Below are positions 35,306 through 45,451 of a DNA stretch of 64,000 bases, piece by piece. The translations under genes were made by a program, and so were the position numbers. Below the pieces are notes generated by a model that made no database searches, was not told the origin of the DNA, and saw only the letters and a program-made list of their open reading frames with translations. The stretch comes from Candidatus Saccharibacteria bacterium oral taxon 488 (GTDB taxonomy: Bacteria; Patescibacteriota; Saccharimonadia; Saccharimonadales; Saccharimonadaceae), in assembly GCA_013099195.1 (NCBI GenBank), contig CP039999.1:682001-746000 (forward strand), given 5' to 3'. Positions within the stretch are counted from its first letter, which is position 1, and every line of letters begins with the position of its first letter.

Positions 35306-36025
35306 CTAGGCCGTGTCCTCACCCATCAAATAATCAAGAAGATCCCGTGCTATCAACCGTGCCTCGTCATCACGCCGATTAAACACGTCACCGCGCTCAA
35401 TAATTTCGCCGCAAACCCGCACCGCTCGGGTCAAATCATCATTGATAATCACGTGGTAATACGGTACTTCCAGCGCGTGACTGAGCTCGGCGATGGCCGA
35501 CTGGCGGCGTTTCGGCCAGGCCGCTTGAAACTCTGCTTCCGTCGCATACCGCTGCTTCAATCGCTCCAGCCATGTCGGATAATCCGGCGGCACGATAAAG
35601 ATGGCAATACAGCCCGGTGCCAATTGCTCATACTCAGCCACGCCCTGTACGTCAATATCAGTGATCGCCGTTTGCTGATGATCATGCGCTAACTGCAGCT
35701 CGGCTGTCGAGGTACCATACACCTTGCCGTGGACGAACTTGGCCTCAATGAGCTGATGGTGTTCGAGCATGGTCAGTGCCGTCGCTTGATCAATAAAATG
35801 ATAATCGACGCCGTCACGCTCTGGCTGACCGTTATTTGCCCGTGGCTCCCGCGTGGTGTGCGACACGATATCACGAAATGACGGCGATCGCAATAACTGC
35901 CTTTTGATCGTATCCTTGCCCGCGCCGGAAATACCGGTCAGCAGCGCAATTTTGGTATCTCGTACTAGCGCTATGGCCGCTTCGGTCGGCTGGTACTCCC
36001 TGATGACACGTTCAAGATCTGACAT
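35306..36025 (-). CDS. gmk: Guanylate kinase-like nucleotide kinase
   Basis: A 239-residue P-loop kinase. Walker A is LLTGISGAGKDT, followed by VSHTTREPR, VDYHFID and YGTSTAEL, all marks of the GMP-binding region of guanylate kinase, and ITDIDVQGVAEYE for the later part. It makes GDP from GMP and ATP. It is about 30 residues longer than E. coli Gmk, with extra residues at both ends. TATAAT at 36032-36037 is 6 bases before the ATG. Confidence 0.88.
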   Translation of the reverse strand: MSDLERVIREYQPTEAAIALVRDTKIALLTGISGAGKDTIKRQLLRSPSFRDIVSHTTREPRANNGQPERDGVDYHFIDQATALTMLEHHQLIEAKFVHGKVYGTSTAELQLAHDHQQTAITDIDVQGVAEYEQLAPGCIAIFIVPPDYPTWLERLKQRYATEAEFQAAWPKRRQSAIAELSHALEVPYYHVIINDDLTRAVRVCGEIIERGDVFNRRDDEARLIARDLLDYLMGEDTA

Positions 36026-36075
36026 ATGAGTATTATACCAGATTATTAACTAAGCTTCCGGGCAGTTACGACTTC

Positions 36076-37026
36076 CTATCTATGCACCATGTCCATCGCC
36101 CGAATATGCGGCGGACGATGCGTTAGCTGAGGGCGGCGAGACGGCACAGCGATATGAGCACGGGAATGAGCGGTGGCTTGCGGGTGAGTCAGCTCCTTTG
36201 GCTGTGGCGGTAATTTCGGCTGGGTTGGCAGCTGGTGCGGCTGGGATAGCGGGCGCTTGACAGTCGATTGCGTATCAGCATGCGGCGTACTGGCACGAGG
36301 ACTAGTATGCGGGCGGCTAGTGGTTGGTTTGGACGCCGCTTGGGGCGCTGTAACTGATGGTTGGTTTGGACGCCGAGATGACGCAGCGGCTACGGGATTG
36401 AGCGGACGAGTCGGGCTCGAAGGCTGAGATGAAAGCGGTGGCTTCGTCAGCGGCGGGTGCGGCGGATGTGATGAGAGCGGTTTAACTGGCTGAGCCTTGA
36501 CGGAAGAAAGTTTGTTGAGCGGGCGCTTGGCCGGGGCCGGCGCCGAAGCAGTGGGCTTGATCAGTGAAGCGCGTGACGGTGAGAGGGCATGCTTTGGCGG
36601 CTGGGGCTTGACGGACGGCTTGGTAAATGATGCGCTTCGCGAGCGCTGGACGCCACGCGGCGGCATAATGTCATGAAAGACTGCTGGTTTTTTAGGGTGA
36701 GGTTTAGCCGGCGGGTTGGGAGCGGGAGTCTTTTGAGGAGCGACAGAACGCGAGCGAGGTAACTGAGTAGAAGGTTGTGGCGGCACAACGCGAGACGCAG
36801 CCGAAGGACGAGCTGGCTGCGCGGCTACAGTTTGCCGTTGAACACTATGACGCCGAGCCGGAGCGGAGTGAGGAGAACGTGGCGCGGGTGATGTGGGAGA
36901 TGCGGCGGGCACTGAAGTAGCCACCGGGCGCTGACGCGGCACTGGGGCTTCAGTATCGACATCTGACACCTCGCCCTTACGGCGTTTACCGAGCCGAGCC
37001 TTCTTGAATAGCTTTGTCAACTTCAT
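36076..37026 (-). CDS. Proline/serine-rich basic disordered protein
   Basis: A 316-residue protein of extreme low complexity, made mostly of Pro, Ser, Ala, Thr, Arg, Gln and Lys. It begins MKLTKLFKKARLGKRRKG, a short basic helix, then has no acidic stretch longer than a few residues. Short motifs recur (RRPNQPSVTA and similar, SHPPHPPLTKPPLSS). The start is taken as the ATG at 37026 with GAGG upstream; a GTG at 37035 is the alternative. It may bind nucleic acid or polyanions, but this is a guess. Translation would challenge ribosomes at poly-Pro stretches. Confidence 0.55.
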   Translation of the reverse strand: MKLTKLFKKARLGKRRKGEVSDVDTEAPVPRQRPVATSVPAASPTSPAPRSPHSAPARRHSVQRQTVAAQPARPSAASRVVPPQPSTQLPRSRSVAPQKTPAPNPPAKPHPKKPAVFHDIMPPRGVQRSRSASFTKPSVKPQPPKHALSPSRASLIKPTASAPAPAKRPLNKLSSVKAQPVKPLSSHPPHPPLTKPPLSSQPSSPTRPLNPVAAASSRRPNQPSVTAPQAASKPTTSRPHTSPRASTPHADTQSTVKRPLSQPHQLPTQPKLPPQPKELTHPQATAHSRAHIAVPSRRPQLTHRPPHIRAMDMVHR

Positions 37027-37169
37027 CAGCGCCACCTCATCCCTTGGGAGATGTCGATACCGAAAATGGTTACGGTCAGCTGGTCGATATGACTCTCCTT
37101 CCTCTGATTGATTCTGTCACCATTATACCGGTTATGCTCAGTGATTTCAAGCAGCCAACCGCTCAGCTG

Positions 37170-37628
37170 CTAGAGCAACTCGTCCAGCACTGATTGCCAA
37201 TCAAGAAACTGCGGAGTACCAAAATGAATGTGCCGGCCAACAAACTCAGCAGCACCCCTGGCCGTCCGATCATCGATCAAGATATCACCGCGGCTCAGCT
37301 GTTTGACCGACGAAAAGATAACCTTACGATAGAAAATATTTTCCTGGCCATCGCCGCCAAAATACTTCTTCACCCACGCCAGTTTGTCGCCCAACGCCGT
37401 CGGATTTTCCCATGGTGATGACGAGAGAATGTATAAATCATACTTTTCCTTCAGCTTATCAACCGCTTCGAGGGCGCCCGGCATCGGATCCATCAATGCA
37501 AAAACACCCGGAATATTGTCATATTCACCCGCAAACTTCTCAAGTATCTCGGGCGGAACCTTCGTCAAGGCCGATGTAAAGTCCACCAGCACGCCGTCCA
37601 TATCGATGTAAATAATCGGTTTCTTCAT
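37170..37628 (-). CDS. 5'(3')-deoxyribonucleotidase-like HAD phosphatase
   Basis: A 152-residue HAD hydrolase of the NT5C type. The nucleophile motif IDMDGVLVDF at residues about 6-15 has both Asp, then LSSSPWENP (motif II Ser), and the C-terminal IDDRTARGAAEF (motif IV). It would dephosphorylate deoxynucleoside monophosphates. The ATG at 37628 follows the lepA-C stop by 2 bases (TGATTATG), so it is coupled to the downstream half of lepA. Confidence 0.82.
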   Translation of the reverse strand: MKKPIIYIDMDGVLVDFTSALTKVPPEILEKFAGEYDNIPGVFALMDPMPGALEAVDKLKEKYDLYILSSSPWENPTALGDKLAWVKKYFGGDGQENIFYRKVIFSSVKQLSRGDILIDDRTARGAAEFVGRHIHFGTPQFLDWQSVLDELL

Positions 37629-37630
37629 AA

Positions 37631-38590
37631 TCAATCCCTCTTCAGCATCACCATAAACGCTTCACTCGGAATGTCAACCTTGCCGAAGCGTTTCATGCGC
37701 TTTTTGCCGCGGGCTTGTTTGGCGAGGAGCTTCTTTTTGCGGCTGACGTCGCCACCATACAGATAGCCGGTGACATCCTTGCGGTAAGCACCGATGTTTT
37801 CGCGGGCGATGAATCTGCCGCCAATCGCTGCCTGCAGTGCCACCTCAAAACTCTGGCGCGGTACGACTTCTTTCAATTTTTTGACGATTTCGCGGCCCAA
37901 ACCTGACGCCTCTGAGCGGTGGCACATCACACTCAGCGCATCGACCATTTCGCCCGCCACATAAAAATCAACGCGCACCAAATCTTCCGCCTGGTAGCCC
38001 GCCAGCTCATAGTTAAACGAACCGTAGCCGCTGGTTACCGACTTCAACTGATCATAAAAATCCGTCAGTAGATTCGCCAGCGGCGCCGTAAAAGAAATCA
38101 GCGCCCGCTCATCGATGTAGCTAAGGTTTTTCTGCCGGCCGCGCTTGGCAACAATCAGCTGAATCACCGCACCGATATAGTCCTGCGGTACCACAATTTC
38201 GCCATCAATCCACGGCTCGCGAACCTCGGTAATTTGCGCTGGGTCAGGTAGTTCGCTAGCTGATTTGATGTCCAGCTCCTCGCCGTTAGTCAGGCTGACT
38301 TGATAATCCGTGCTCGGGTTGGTGACGATGAGATCGAGGTTGTACTCGCGCTCCAGCCGCTCACGAATAATATCCATGTGTAGTAAACCGAGGAAACCAA
38401 TCCGCACACCATAGCCCAACACCGGCGAATTTTCCGGCTCAAACTGCAGCGCCGAATCGCTGAGGCTCAGCTTTTCAATAGCCTCTTTCAGGTCATTATA
38501 GTCTTCGTTACTCACCGGAAAGAAGCCTGCGTAGACGAAGGGCTTGACTTCTTTGTAACCGGGGAGGGGCTGGACAGTGATATTTGACAT
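37631..38590 (-). CDS. lepA: LepA/EF4, C-terminal half (domains III to CTD), separate gene
   Basis: A 319-residue protein that matches LepA from the end of domain II onward: PLPGYKEVKPFVYAGFFPVS, GFLGLLHMDIIRERLEREY (domain III), and the LepA-specific tail YGGDVSRKKKLLAKQARGKK then RMKRFGKVDIPSEAF. It has its own start (MSNITVQP) with TATAAT at 38598-38603 ending 7 bases upstream, so it can be transcribed by itself. The GTPase half lies 1.3 kb upstream on the same strand. LepA binds ribosomes and helps elongation/biogenesis; the two pieces would have to associate to work. Confidence 0.9.
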   Translation of the reverse strand: MSNITVQPLPGYKEVKPFVYAGFFPVSNEDYNDLKEAIEKLSLSDSALQFEPENSPVLGYGVRIGFLGLLHMDIIRERLEREYNLDLIVTNPSTDYQVSLTNGEELDIKSASELPDPAQITEVREPWIDGEIVVPQDYIGAVIQLIVAKRGRQKNLSYIDERALISFTAPLANLLTDFYDQLKSVTSGYGSFNYELAGYQAEDLVRVDFYVAGEMVDALSVMCHRSEASGLGREIVKKLKEVVPRQSFEVALQAAIGGRFIARENIGAYRKDVTGYLYGGDVSRKKKLLAKQARGKKRMKRFGKVDIPSEAFMVMLKRD

Positions 38591-38597
38591 ATAGTCA

Positions 38598-38603
38598 ATT
38601 ATA
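38598..38603 (-). promoter_or_regulatory. -10 box of the C-terminal lepA half
   Basis: TATAAT on the minus strand 7 bases before the ATG at 38590. This matches the leaderless pattern seen at about 19 other genes and suggests that the second lepA piece is expressed independently. Confidence 0.6.
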
Positions 38604-38675
38604 CCACCCTCCTGGCGGAGAATGATGTACTCCACTTATATTGTTGCGCCAATCAAACACAACAGTATCTATAAT

Positions 38676-39290
38676 TTACGACGGTCTAGCACTCGATAGC
38701 GTCTTTAACAGCTCGACGCTTAGCATAAGCCTGCTGCGCTTCCCATAACCGATGCGTAGCAAAATAGTTGGGTATTCTCTGGCCAAACCCAGTGTTCTTA
38801 CCATTTCTGAGGCAATTTCTGCTTCTTCGTTCGGCTGGTTCAGATAGGCACGCAATCCTCAGTTTCGTAGCAGTCAACAAAAATTACCGCAACGTCCGAT
38901 CTAAACTCACACCCTTTCACGCCAACTATTTTCTCTCGTCGTAAAAAGAACCAGATGAGAAGCCGATGCTATCTTTTCACGATCGGCCTTATTCTGAGTC
39001 TTGGCACTGATAGCCATCGACATGATCGGCTCAGCCATCCAGCGCGGCACATTACGCGTGGCATAAATTCACTCGTTACCAACGTGATACGCTGCGGATA
39101 CCATTGCATCGCCTCCCAAGGGTCGATGCTATGCTTCATACTATCTGGGACTAATATCGCCTGATCTTCAATGATTTCACTCCCTAGGGGCCAGTGTATC
39201 GACAACTTTATCAAAACCATACCTGATACCAGAAAAAGTTTACGAAGCAGAATGCTTGATTTATTTATGGCGAGGGAGCAATTTGACAAT
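38676..39290 (-). pseudogene. Degenerate gene, nitroreductase-like fragment
   Basis: On the minus strand a gene-like reading runs through shifted frames with stops. It has DQAILVPDSMKHSIDPWEAM, then IYATRNVPRWMAEPIMSMAI, KADREKIASASHLVLFTTRE and NSW, then RAYLNQPNEEAEIASEMVRT plus LGLAREYPTILLRIGYGKRS. The last block resembles the NQP-(N/E) and LGL...LRxGYG of nitroreductases of the Acg type. Stops occur in the middle and two shifts are needed. It sits in the segment that separates the lepA halves. Family assignment is tentative; decay is clearer. Confidence 0.5.
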
Positions 39291-39385
39291 TATACTATCT
39301 GACATATTCTGCTCATTGTAACGCTTCTATTAACAATAGTAAATAATCAATTATTCCTAGCCAAGCGACCTTACTGTCACTCTGT

Positions 39386-39919
39386 TCAATTCTTATCCGT
39401 TTTCTCTCGCCCCTCCTCTTTTTGGCGTCTATGAGACATCCATATAGCCAAGAGTAATAGTGCAGGACATGCTATGATAGCCCCCTTTAGTACTCCGAAA
39501 CTATTTAATTCGCCATCCCAGCCCAGTGCTTTTGCACTTACGAATATAACCCCGATAATGAAGGAGGCCCAAAAATTATTAATAGCAAAATCATATATAC
39601 CGGACTGAAAGGAACGAGGTATGTAAAGATCACCAATCATACTTTTATTTTTATACTTAAGACGAGACGCTAAAAGAATAATGTATAAAAGAGATAGTAG
39701 CCCAGGGATAATTGTGGCTGGCCTTATTGTATACGCCCATTTAACTGATTCTGGAAGAGCATACAAACTTATCATTGTTGCAGCTATTGTCACAGTAATT
39801 GTAAGCCTCAACTCCTCAAGACGACACTCGCCAGCCGCAAGACTACTTGCTTCATACTCAGTGGTTCGCGAATGCCCGCTACCAGTCAACATCTTCCGCT
39901 CGCCCATTCTATTAACCAT
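39386..39919 (-). CDS. Multi-pass membrane protein between the lepA halves
   Basis: A 177-residue protein with four hydrophobic helices after a polar N-terminus, for example ITVTIAATMISLYALP, TIIPGLLSLLYIILLA, FWASFIIGVIFVSAKALG and GAIIACPALLLLAIWMS, and a basic tail (HRRQKEEGREKTDKN). No family is recognised. The ATG lies four bases after the stop of the N-terminal lepA gene, so it would be translated from the tilS-ftsH-murJ-lepA message. Codon use is more AT-rich than its neighbours, suggesting acquisition. Confidence 0.5.
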   Translation of the reverse strand: MVNRMGERKMLTGSGHSRTTEYEASSLAAGECRLEELRLTITVTIAATMISLYALPESVKWAYTIRPATIIPGLLSLLYIILLASRLKYKNKSMIGDLYIPRSFQSGIYDFAINNFWASFIIGVIFVSAKALGWDGELNSFGVLKGAIIACPALLLLAIWMSHRRQKEEGREKTDKN

Positions 39920-39923
39920 TTTC

Positions 39924-40994
39924 TCAGTCCATATACCTCTTCAACGTCACCGTATCGCCCACCCGTGCCTCACGCGTGGTTTTGAGGTTAGTGACGATGT
40001 AGCCAATTTCACCGGTATCCAGCGACAGGTCGGGAATCATACCAGGGCTGAGATGGCCAACTTCTAGTGCCAGCCCGTTAGCGCCGGTCGCCATCATGTG
40101 GATCGCTTCACCTTTTTTAATTTGACCGTCAACTACTCGCACATACAAAATCACACCGCGATAATCGTCATAATAACTATCAAAAATCAGCGCCCGCGTC
40201 GGGTCGTCCGGCTGACCTTTTGGTGCTGGAATTCGCTCAACAATCGCCCCCAAAACTTGATCGACATTCTGTCCTGTTTTGGCCGAGATATGAATAATAT
40301 CGCTCTCATCACAGCCCAGCAAATTGATCACCTGCTTGGACACCCGCGGCACATCAGCGGCCGGCAGATCAACCTTGTTGAGCACTGGGATAATCGTGAG
40401 ATCTTGCTCCATCGCCAGGTACACATTCGCCAGCGTCTGCGCCTGAATGCCCTGACTAGCGTCGACCACCAACACCGCACCTTCGCAAGCCTGCAAACTA
40501 CGCGACACCTCGTAACTAAAATCGACGTGACCAGGTGTGTCGATGAGATTGAGGTCGTAGACAGTTGGCTGAGCCAGCCCATTCACGCCAACATCTGCAC
40601 AAACCCGAGAATCAGACTGCGCTAAGCGGGTGGCAGTCGATGGGGTAGCGCCCGCTTCTGAAGAAATCTCTGATTTTTCAGAAGAAGGGGCGGATCGACT
40701 GACAGGACCCGCGTCTAGCGACCGACGTGAAGACTCTGCAAGAGTCTTCGACGATGGGAGCGGTGATGTGCCACTCACTTCCACCTCCTGATATTCATAT
40801 CTCATCCGCACTGGCGCGAGCTTAATCGTGATCCCCTTCTCACGTTCGAGATCCATACTATCCAGCAGCTGCGACTTCATCTCGCGCTTCTCCACCGTCC
40901 CCGTCATCTCCATCATCCGGTCAGCCAGCGTCGATTTGCCGTGATCAATATGAGCGATGATGCAAAAATTGCGGATACTGGTCAGTGGTTTCAT
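39924..40994 (-). CDS. lepA: LepA/EF4, N-terminal half (GTPase and domain II), separate gene
   Basis: A 356-residue protein equal to the GTPase and domain II of LepA. G1 is [14 protein letters not shown], then G2 region [16 protein letters not shown]3 [15 protein letters not shown] and G4 [11 protein letters not shown]; it ends at [13 protein letters not shown], where the intact protein would go on to domain III. Between the switch regions there is an extra ~65-residue low-complexity insert (about 40575-40790) rich in Ser and Ala. The ATG overlaps the murJ stop (TGATG), so this half belongs to the tilS-ftsH-murJ operon. Confidence 0.9.
   Translation of the reverse strand: MKPLTSIRNFCIIAHIDHGKSTLADRMMEMTGTVEKREMKSQLLDSMDLEREKGITIKLAPVRMRYEYQEVEVSGTSPLPSSKTLAESSRRSLDAGPVSRSAPSSEKSEISSEAGATPSTATRLAQSDSRVCADVGVNGLAQPTVYDLNLIDTPGHVDFSYEVSRSLQACEGAVLVVDASQGIQAQTLANVYLAMEQDLTIIPVLNKVDLPAADVPRVSKQVINLLGCDESDIIHISAKTGQNVDQVLGAIVERIPAPKGQPDDPTRALIFDSYYDDYRGVILYVRVVDGQIKKGEAIHMMATGANGLALEVGHLSPGMIPDLSLDTGEIGYIVTNLKTTREARVGDTVTLKRYMD
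40619..40749. repeat. Palindrome-rich insert inside the lepA GTPase domain
   Basis: Four inverted repeats lie in ~130 bases: GCGCTA/TAGCGC (40619-40624 and 40646-40651), CAGTCGAT/ATCGACTG (40634-40641 and 40694-40701), CTTCTGAA/TTCAGAAG (40655-40662 and 40677-40684), and GAAGACTC/GAGTCTTC (40729-40736 and 40742-40749). The reading frame stays open throughout. It resembles the in-frame palindromic elements known from Rickettsia genes in type, though no homology is claimed. Confidence 0.6.
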
Positions 40995-42655
40995 CAGTGC
41001 CTCAACTTGCTCATATCAAATCGCGAAAACAGCAGGCGTTTAATTCGCGCCAAAACTGGGTCGATTTCTGGCAGCCTTAGCCACTTGGACAGCGCACCGT
41101 ACACGACAAAATTGAAAATCGTAATCGCCCCAAACTTGGGCAGCGCCCCTAAAAAGCTGTCATCCGACGCTCGAAATGGAATTACCAACACGCTGACATA
41201 GCACGCTACCGCTAGTGGCACTGCGGCCAGCGCCATCTTGGCGACCGCTTTGACAAACGTCGCATCAAACAGCTGTGGCATACGCCGCCCTAAAATAATG
41301 CATAAAATCACCACCTCGACAAAGGCCACGATCGACTGTGCCCAGGCTAGGCCGTACGGGCCAAGTTTCACGTAGTAGCCAAGTATCACCGCCAGCGCCA
41401 CATTCAGCACAATCGCAAAAATCGACACATACATCGGCGTCTTGGTGTCCTGCTGCGCATAAAATCCACGCGCCACCATGTGGTATACCGTCCTGAATAA
41501 AATCGCCATTACCAAACAGCCGAGAATGTTCGCCATGACAGGGTCACCATTATTATTGATGAAGTGCACCACGTAGCCACGCGCGAAAAACGTCACCACA
41601 CAAATCGGGATAATCATCCAAATCACCGTCCTGAGAAATGACCGCAGGTCTCTACGAAATAGATCCGGCCGCTCTGAGGCGAGGCGTTCAGTTAGCTGCG
41701 GAAAGGCAGCGTTGGAAATAGCGACGCCGATGAGGTTGATTGGCATCATGTGTAGCGTCAGTGCTTGATTATAACGACGGATAATACCATCGCCCATCCG
41801 CGAGGCCAAGTTGACTTCGGCTAGGCTGACCACATAATCCATTCCCTGATCAATCGAGCGCGCCGGCAGCAGCGACAGGACTTTACGAAAGCCGCGATTA
41901 CGCCAATAAATCTTGAAATCATAATCAAAACCGAGACCGATCAATCCAACCGCACTGACGATGAGCTGCAGCACCGACCCGAGCACCACGCCGAGTGCCA
42001 CGCCCATGATGCCACCATCAAAGATCTGCCAGCCGAACAGATTGATACCATTGGTAAACCATAGCGTACCGATGATAATCCCGACATTGTACAGCATCGG
42101 CGCCAGCGCATAGAAGGTGAAGCGACCGACCGCCTGCTGGATGCTGGCGATCACCGCCGCCACCGCAAAAATCAGCGGATTTACGGCAATTACCCGCATC
42201 ATACTGACTGCCAATGCGTGGCCAGCCTCGCTCAGCCCCGGCGCGATCAGATATTTCATCAGCGGATCAGCAAAAACGATGATCAGAACACTCGTTACCA
42301 GCGTCACCAATGCCATCAAATTAATCATGCTCGAGCTAATTTGCCAGGCTGATTGCTTGTTGCCCTTGATCCACCGTTCGTTAAATACCGGAATGAAAGT
42401 AACACTCAGCGCCCCCGACACCAGAATCGCAAACATAAAATCCGGCACCATGAACGCTGCCGTATAGGCGTCCAGCCCGACTGGATAGCCAGCCAAGTGA
42501 GCCTTCTCGTTAGGGAAATACGCCGCATTCAAAAAGCGATCGCGCAGCAGCCCCAGCAGGCTCGACAGCAACATTGAGCTTGCTAAAATCGTGGCGGCCA
42601 ACTTGACTGTCAGCCGCTGATTAATCTTGTTGACAACGTTACGAACACGCCCCAT
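40994..42655 (-). CDS. murJ: Lipid II flippase MurJ
   Basis: A 553-residue MOP-superfamily exporter with about 14 helices. The MviN/MurJ signature is visible as [35 protein letters not shown] and FIPVFNERW. It flips lipid-linked peptidoglycan precursors across the membrane. It lies downstream of ftsH with a 6-base gap, and its stop overlaps the lepA ATG, inside the tilS-ftsH-murJ-lepA operon. Confidence 0.93.
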   Translation of the reverse strand: MGRVRNVVNKINQRLTVKLAATILASSMLLSSLLGLLRDRFLNAAYFPNEKAHLAGYPVGLDAYTAAFMVPDFMFAILVSGALSVTFIPVFNERWIKGNKQSAWQISSSMINLMALVTLVTSVLIIVFADPLMKYLIAPGLSEAGHALAVSMMRVIAVNPLIFAVAAVIASIQQAVGRFTFYALAPMLYNVGIIIGTLWFTNGINLFGWQIFDGGIMGVALGVVLGSVLQLIVSAVGLIGLGFDYDFKIYWRNRGFRKVLSLLPARSIDQGMDYVVSLAEVNLASRMGDGIIRRYNQALTLHMMPINLIGVAISNAAFPQLTERLASERPDLFRRDLRSFLRTVIWMIIPICVVTFFARGYVVHFINNNGDPVMANILGCLVMAILFRTVYHMVARGFYAQQDTKTPMYVSIFAIVLNVALAVILGYYVKLGPYGLAWAQSIVAFVEVVILCIILGRRMPQLFDATFVKAVAKMALAAVPLAVACYVSVLVIPFRASDDSFLGALPKFGAITIFNFVVYGALSKWLRLPEIDPVLARIKRLLFSRFDMSKLRH

Positions 42656-42661
42656 AGCAGT

Positions 42662-44530
42662 TTATGCGTGCAATTTTGCTTCCTTTGGCAGTTTCGTTCC
42701 CGAAAGAATCTCGTCCACCGCCGCTTCCTCCAAGGTTTCGTCTTTGAGCAGCGCCTCAGCCAATTTGTCAAGGAACGGACGATTGGCTTTGAGCACCAGC
42801 ATCGCCCGCTGCTTGGCCTCGGTGATCAGCTGCGACACTTCCTGGTCGATCAATTTGGCAGTCTCGTCTGAATACGGCCGTTCGCGGGTCATCTTGTCAA
42901 ACATCAGCCCGCCGTTGTCTTCGTGGAATACTTGATCGCGTAGGCTCTGACCCATACCCTGCTCGATCACCATATCGCGGGCAATCTCAGTGGCTTTACG
43001 CAGATCTGAGCCAGCACCCGTAGTAATGCCGTCATCGCCGTAAATAATCTGCTCAGCGATCCGGCCGCCCATCGCCCGCGCCAAGATATCCTTGAACTCA
43101 TAGACATTGGTGTAGCTCTTATCCTCTGGCGGCAAGAACCAGGTGACGCCGCCGGTACCGCCGCGCGGAATGATCGTCACCTTGTGAACTGGATCAGAGT
43201 CTGGCAAGACGTGACCAACAATGGCGTGGCCCGCCTCGTGGTACGCTGTCAGCTCCTTCTCGTGGTCGTTCATAACTTTAGCCTTGCGCTCCGGTCCGAT
43301 CGCTACCCGCTCAAATGCCTCGGTTAATTCTTCGTTGGTAATTTTCTTCTTGTCACGGCGCGCGGCGATGATCGCTGCTTCGTTGGCGATATTAGCGAGA
43401 TCCGCTCCCGATGAGCCAGCCGTCTTGGCGGCCAATTTATCCAGGTCAACCGTTTCGTCGGTCGGCTTTTTCTTGAAATGAACTTTCAGAATCGCCTCGC
43501 GATCTTTGCGCTCCGGCAGAGTAATTGTCACCCGCCGATCAAACCGCCCCGGCCGAAGCAGGGCAGGATCGAGCACATCCGCCCGGTTAGTCGCCGCCAG
43601 CACAATCACATTAGTGTCGCCATCAAAGCCGTCCATCTCCACCAAAATCTGGTTCAGGGTTTGCTCGCGCTCATCGTGGCCGCCGCCCATACCTGAGCCG
43701 CGCTTGCGGCCCACCGCGTCAATCTCATCGATAAAGACGATACACGGCGCATTTTTCTTGGCCTTTGAGAAAAGGTCGCGCACCCGGCTAGCACCAACAC
43801 CGACGAACATCTCCACAAACTCTGATCCAGAAATCGAGAAGAACGGCACACCCGCCTCGCCAGCCACTGCCCGCGCCAGCATGGTTTTACCGGTACCCGG
43901 ATTACCGACCAACAATACGCCTTTCGGAATCTTAGCGCCTAGTTCCTTGTACTTCTTTGGATGCTTCAAGAAATCGACGACTTCTTGCAAGTCCTGCTTA
44001 GCATTATCATTACCGGCGATGTCCTCAAACACAATTTTCTCTTTATCCTCGCCGTATAGCCGTGCCTTGCTCTTGCCAAAGCCCATCGCTTGATTATTCT
44101 GCCCTTGGGCCTGGCGCATCATGAACATGAAGAAGATCACGATGATCACCACCGGCACGATCATCACCGTCAGATTCCACAGCACCTCACCGGTTTGCGA
44201 TGGTGGCAGAACGTTAATTTCGACCTTGGCGTCCTTGTTCAAACCTTGCTCATAAATCGTACTACCGGATTCCTTGACCGATTTCTCGGTCGGCTGTTTT
44301 TGACCTTTGGGAGTAATTTTCAGATCGTTGCCCTGGATATCAATCTTGGCAATCTCCCCGGCATTTGCCCGGCGCACTACGTCGGTCAACGCGACATTCT
44401 TCAAGTTGCTATTTGGTGACAGCGCCGCATACACTGCCAGCCCAAGAAAAACAATGATTGCCCAAAACAGTCCCAGCCGAGCAACCTGCCCGACCCCTTT
44501 CTTAGTATTCTTTGGCGTCTTTCCTGCCAT
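42662..44530 (-). CDS. ftsH: ATP-dependent zinc metalloprotease FtsH
   Basis: A 622-residue membrane AAA+ protease. Two N-terminal TM helices flank a short exported domain. The AAA domain has Walker [10 protein letters not shown] (Lys about 215), pore loop [13 protein letters not shown] and Walker [16 protein letters not shown]. The protease site is HEAGH (His about 431). It removes misfolded membrane and short-lived proteins. It sits 27 bases after tilS. Complete. Confidence 0.96.
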   Translation of the reverse strand: MAGKTPKNTKKGVGQVARLGLFWAIIVFLGLAVYAALSPNSNLKNVALTDVVRRANAGEIAKIDIQGNDLKITPKGQKQPTEKSVKESGSTIYEQGLNKDAKVEINVLPPSQTGEVLWNLTVMIVPVVIIVIFFMFMMRQAQGQNNQAMGFGKSKARLYGEDKEKIVFEDIAGNDNAKQDLQEVVDFLKHPKKYKELGAKIPKGVLLVGNPGTGKTMLARAVAGEAGVPFFSISGSEFVEMFVGVGASRVRDLFSKAKKNAPCIVFIDEIDAVGRKRGSGMGGGHDEREQTLNQILVEMDGFDGDTNVIVLAATNRADVLDPALLRPGRFDRRVTITLPERKDREAILKVHFKKKPTDETVDLDKLAAKTAGSSGADLANIANEAAIIAARRDKKKITNEELTEAFERVAIGPERKAKVMNDHEKELTAYHEAGHAIVGHVLPDSDPVHKVTIIPRGGTGGVTWFLPPEDKSYTNVYEFKDILARAMGGRIAEQIIYGDDGITTGAGSDLRKATEIARDMVIEQGMGQSLRDQVFHEDNGGLMFDKMTRERPYSDETAKLIDQEVSQLITEAKQRAMLVLKANRPFLDKLAEALLKDETLEEAAVDEILSGTKLPKEAKLHA

Positions 44531-44557
44531 ACGTCACATAATCCTTTCTCTTTCGTC

Positions 44558-45403
44558 CTAGCGAGTCACTCGTTTTATTGTAACACCTTTTGTAGATAAT
44601 TTCACCCGTACACTGGCGGCCGGCTGCCACACCGTTCCTGCTCGACCAGTTTTGATAGCGATCAGCAGTCGATCCAGCTGCGCTGAGAGCAGCGACACGC
44701 CAGTCAGTCGCTGCACTTCTCGGTGGAGTAGCTCGCGCGCTGGCTCAATCGGGATATGCACCCAAAAATAACGACTGCCAAGACGTGACGATAACCGCAA
44801 TGTCTCTTGGTCAATCTCTTGGCGTAGCTGCCATTGCTGACGCCATAGCCGACCAAGCACCGCCCGCTGCTGATCAGTCAGCTTCGCTTGCAACTGTCGG
44901 CGCAGCTGATTACGCAGATAAGCATCTGATTGGTTCGTCACGTCCTCCACCCACTCCAACCGGTGGCGCAGTGCATAATCATATATGTCCTGCTTCGTCC
45001 ATTCCAATAGCGGCCGCTCAATCCGCTGATCGCCCATGGCGGCCAAGCCCCGCCAGCGCGTACCACGCCGCAGGTTGAGTGCTATCGTCTCGATCACGTC
45101 ATCCTGGTGATGAGCTGTCGTCACCCGCCCACCCCAGCGCGCCGCCGCGTCAAAGAGAAATTGATACCGCCGCTGACGCGCCACATCTTCGCTGGCTGCC
45201 GGCCCCAATTCCTCACGCCTGGTAACATATGGCACATTATACCGGCGCGCTAGCCCCGCCACGAACCGCGCATCGGCCGCCGATTCTGCCCGAATTCCAT
45301 GATCAAAGTGAGCCACCACCACCTCGTCCTGCCCATGCCGCAATACGCTGTCGAGGAGCACCACGCTGTCCACTCCACCCGATACCGCAATCAGTCGCTT
45401 CAT
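44558..45403 (-). CDS. tilS: tRNA-Ile lysidine synthetase TilS
   Basis: A 281-residue N-type ATP pyrophosphatase that makes lysidine at the CAU anticodon of tRNA-Ile2. The P-loop is SGGVDSVVLLDSVL and the family motif is HHQDDVIETIALNLRRGTRW. It is short: the long C-terminal domains of E. coli TilS are absent, as in many small genomes. The start at 45403 (MKRLIAVSG) follows CATAAT (45410-45415) by 6 bases. First gene of the operon with ftsH. Its target tRNA could be one of the CAU tRNAs at 46225 or 59365. Confidence 0.92.
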   Translation of the reverse strand: MKRLIAVSGGVDSVVLLDSVLRHGQDEVVVAHFDHGIRAESAADARFVAGLARRYNVPYVTRREELGPAASEDVARQRRYQFLFDAAARWGGRVTTAHHQDDVIETIALNLRRGTRWRGLAAMGDQRIERPLLEWTKQDIYDYALRHRLEWVEDVTNQSDAYLRNQLRRQLQAKLTDQQRAVLGRLWRQQWQLRQEIDQETLRLSSRLGSRYFWVHIPIEPARELLHREVQRLTGVSLLSAQLDRLLIAIKTGRAGTVWQPAASVRVKLSTKGVTIKRVTR

Positions 45404-45451
45404 GAGGATATTATGACACATACTGCGGGGCTACGTGATACAATACTCACT

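Noticed and set aside
36561..36788. Second ORF within the Pro-rich gene and the many long ORFs opposite aspS, ruvB and dnaK
   Set aside because: Shadow frames of a real gene; they have no start signals and no composition typical of protein folds.
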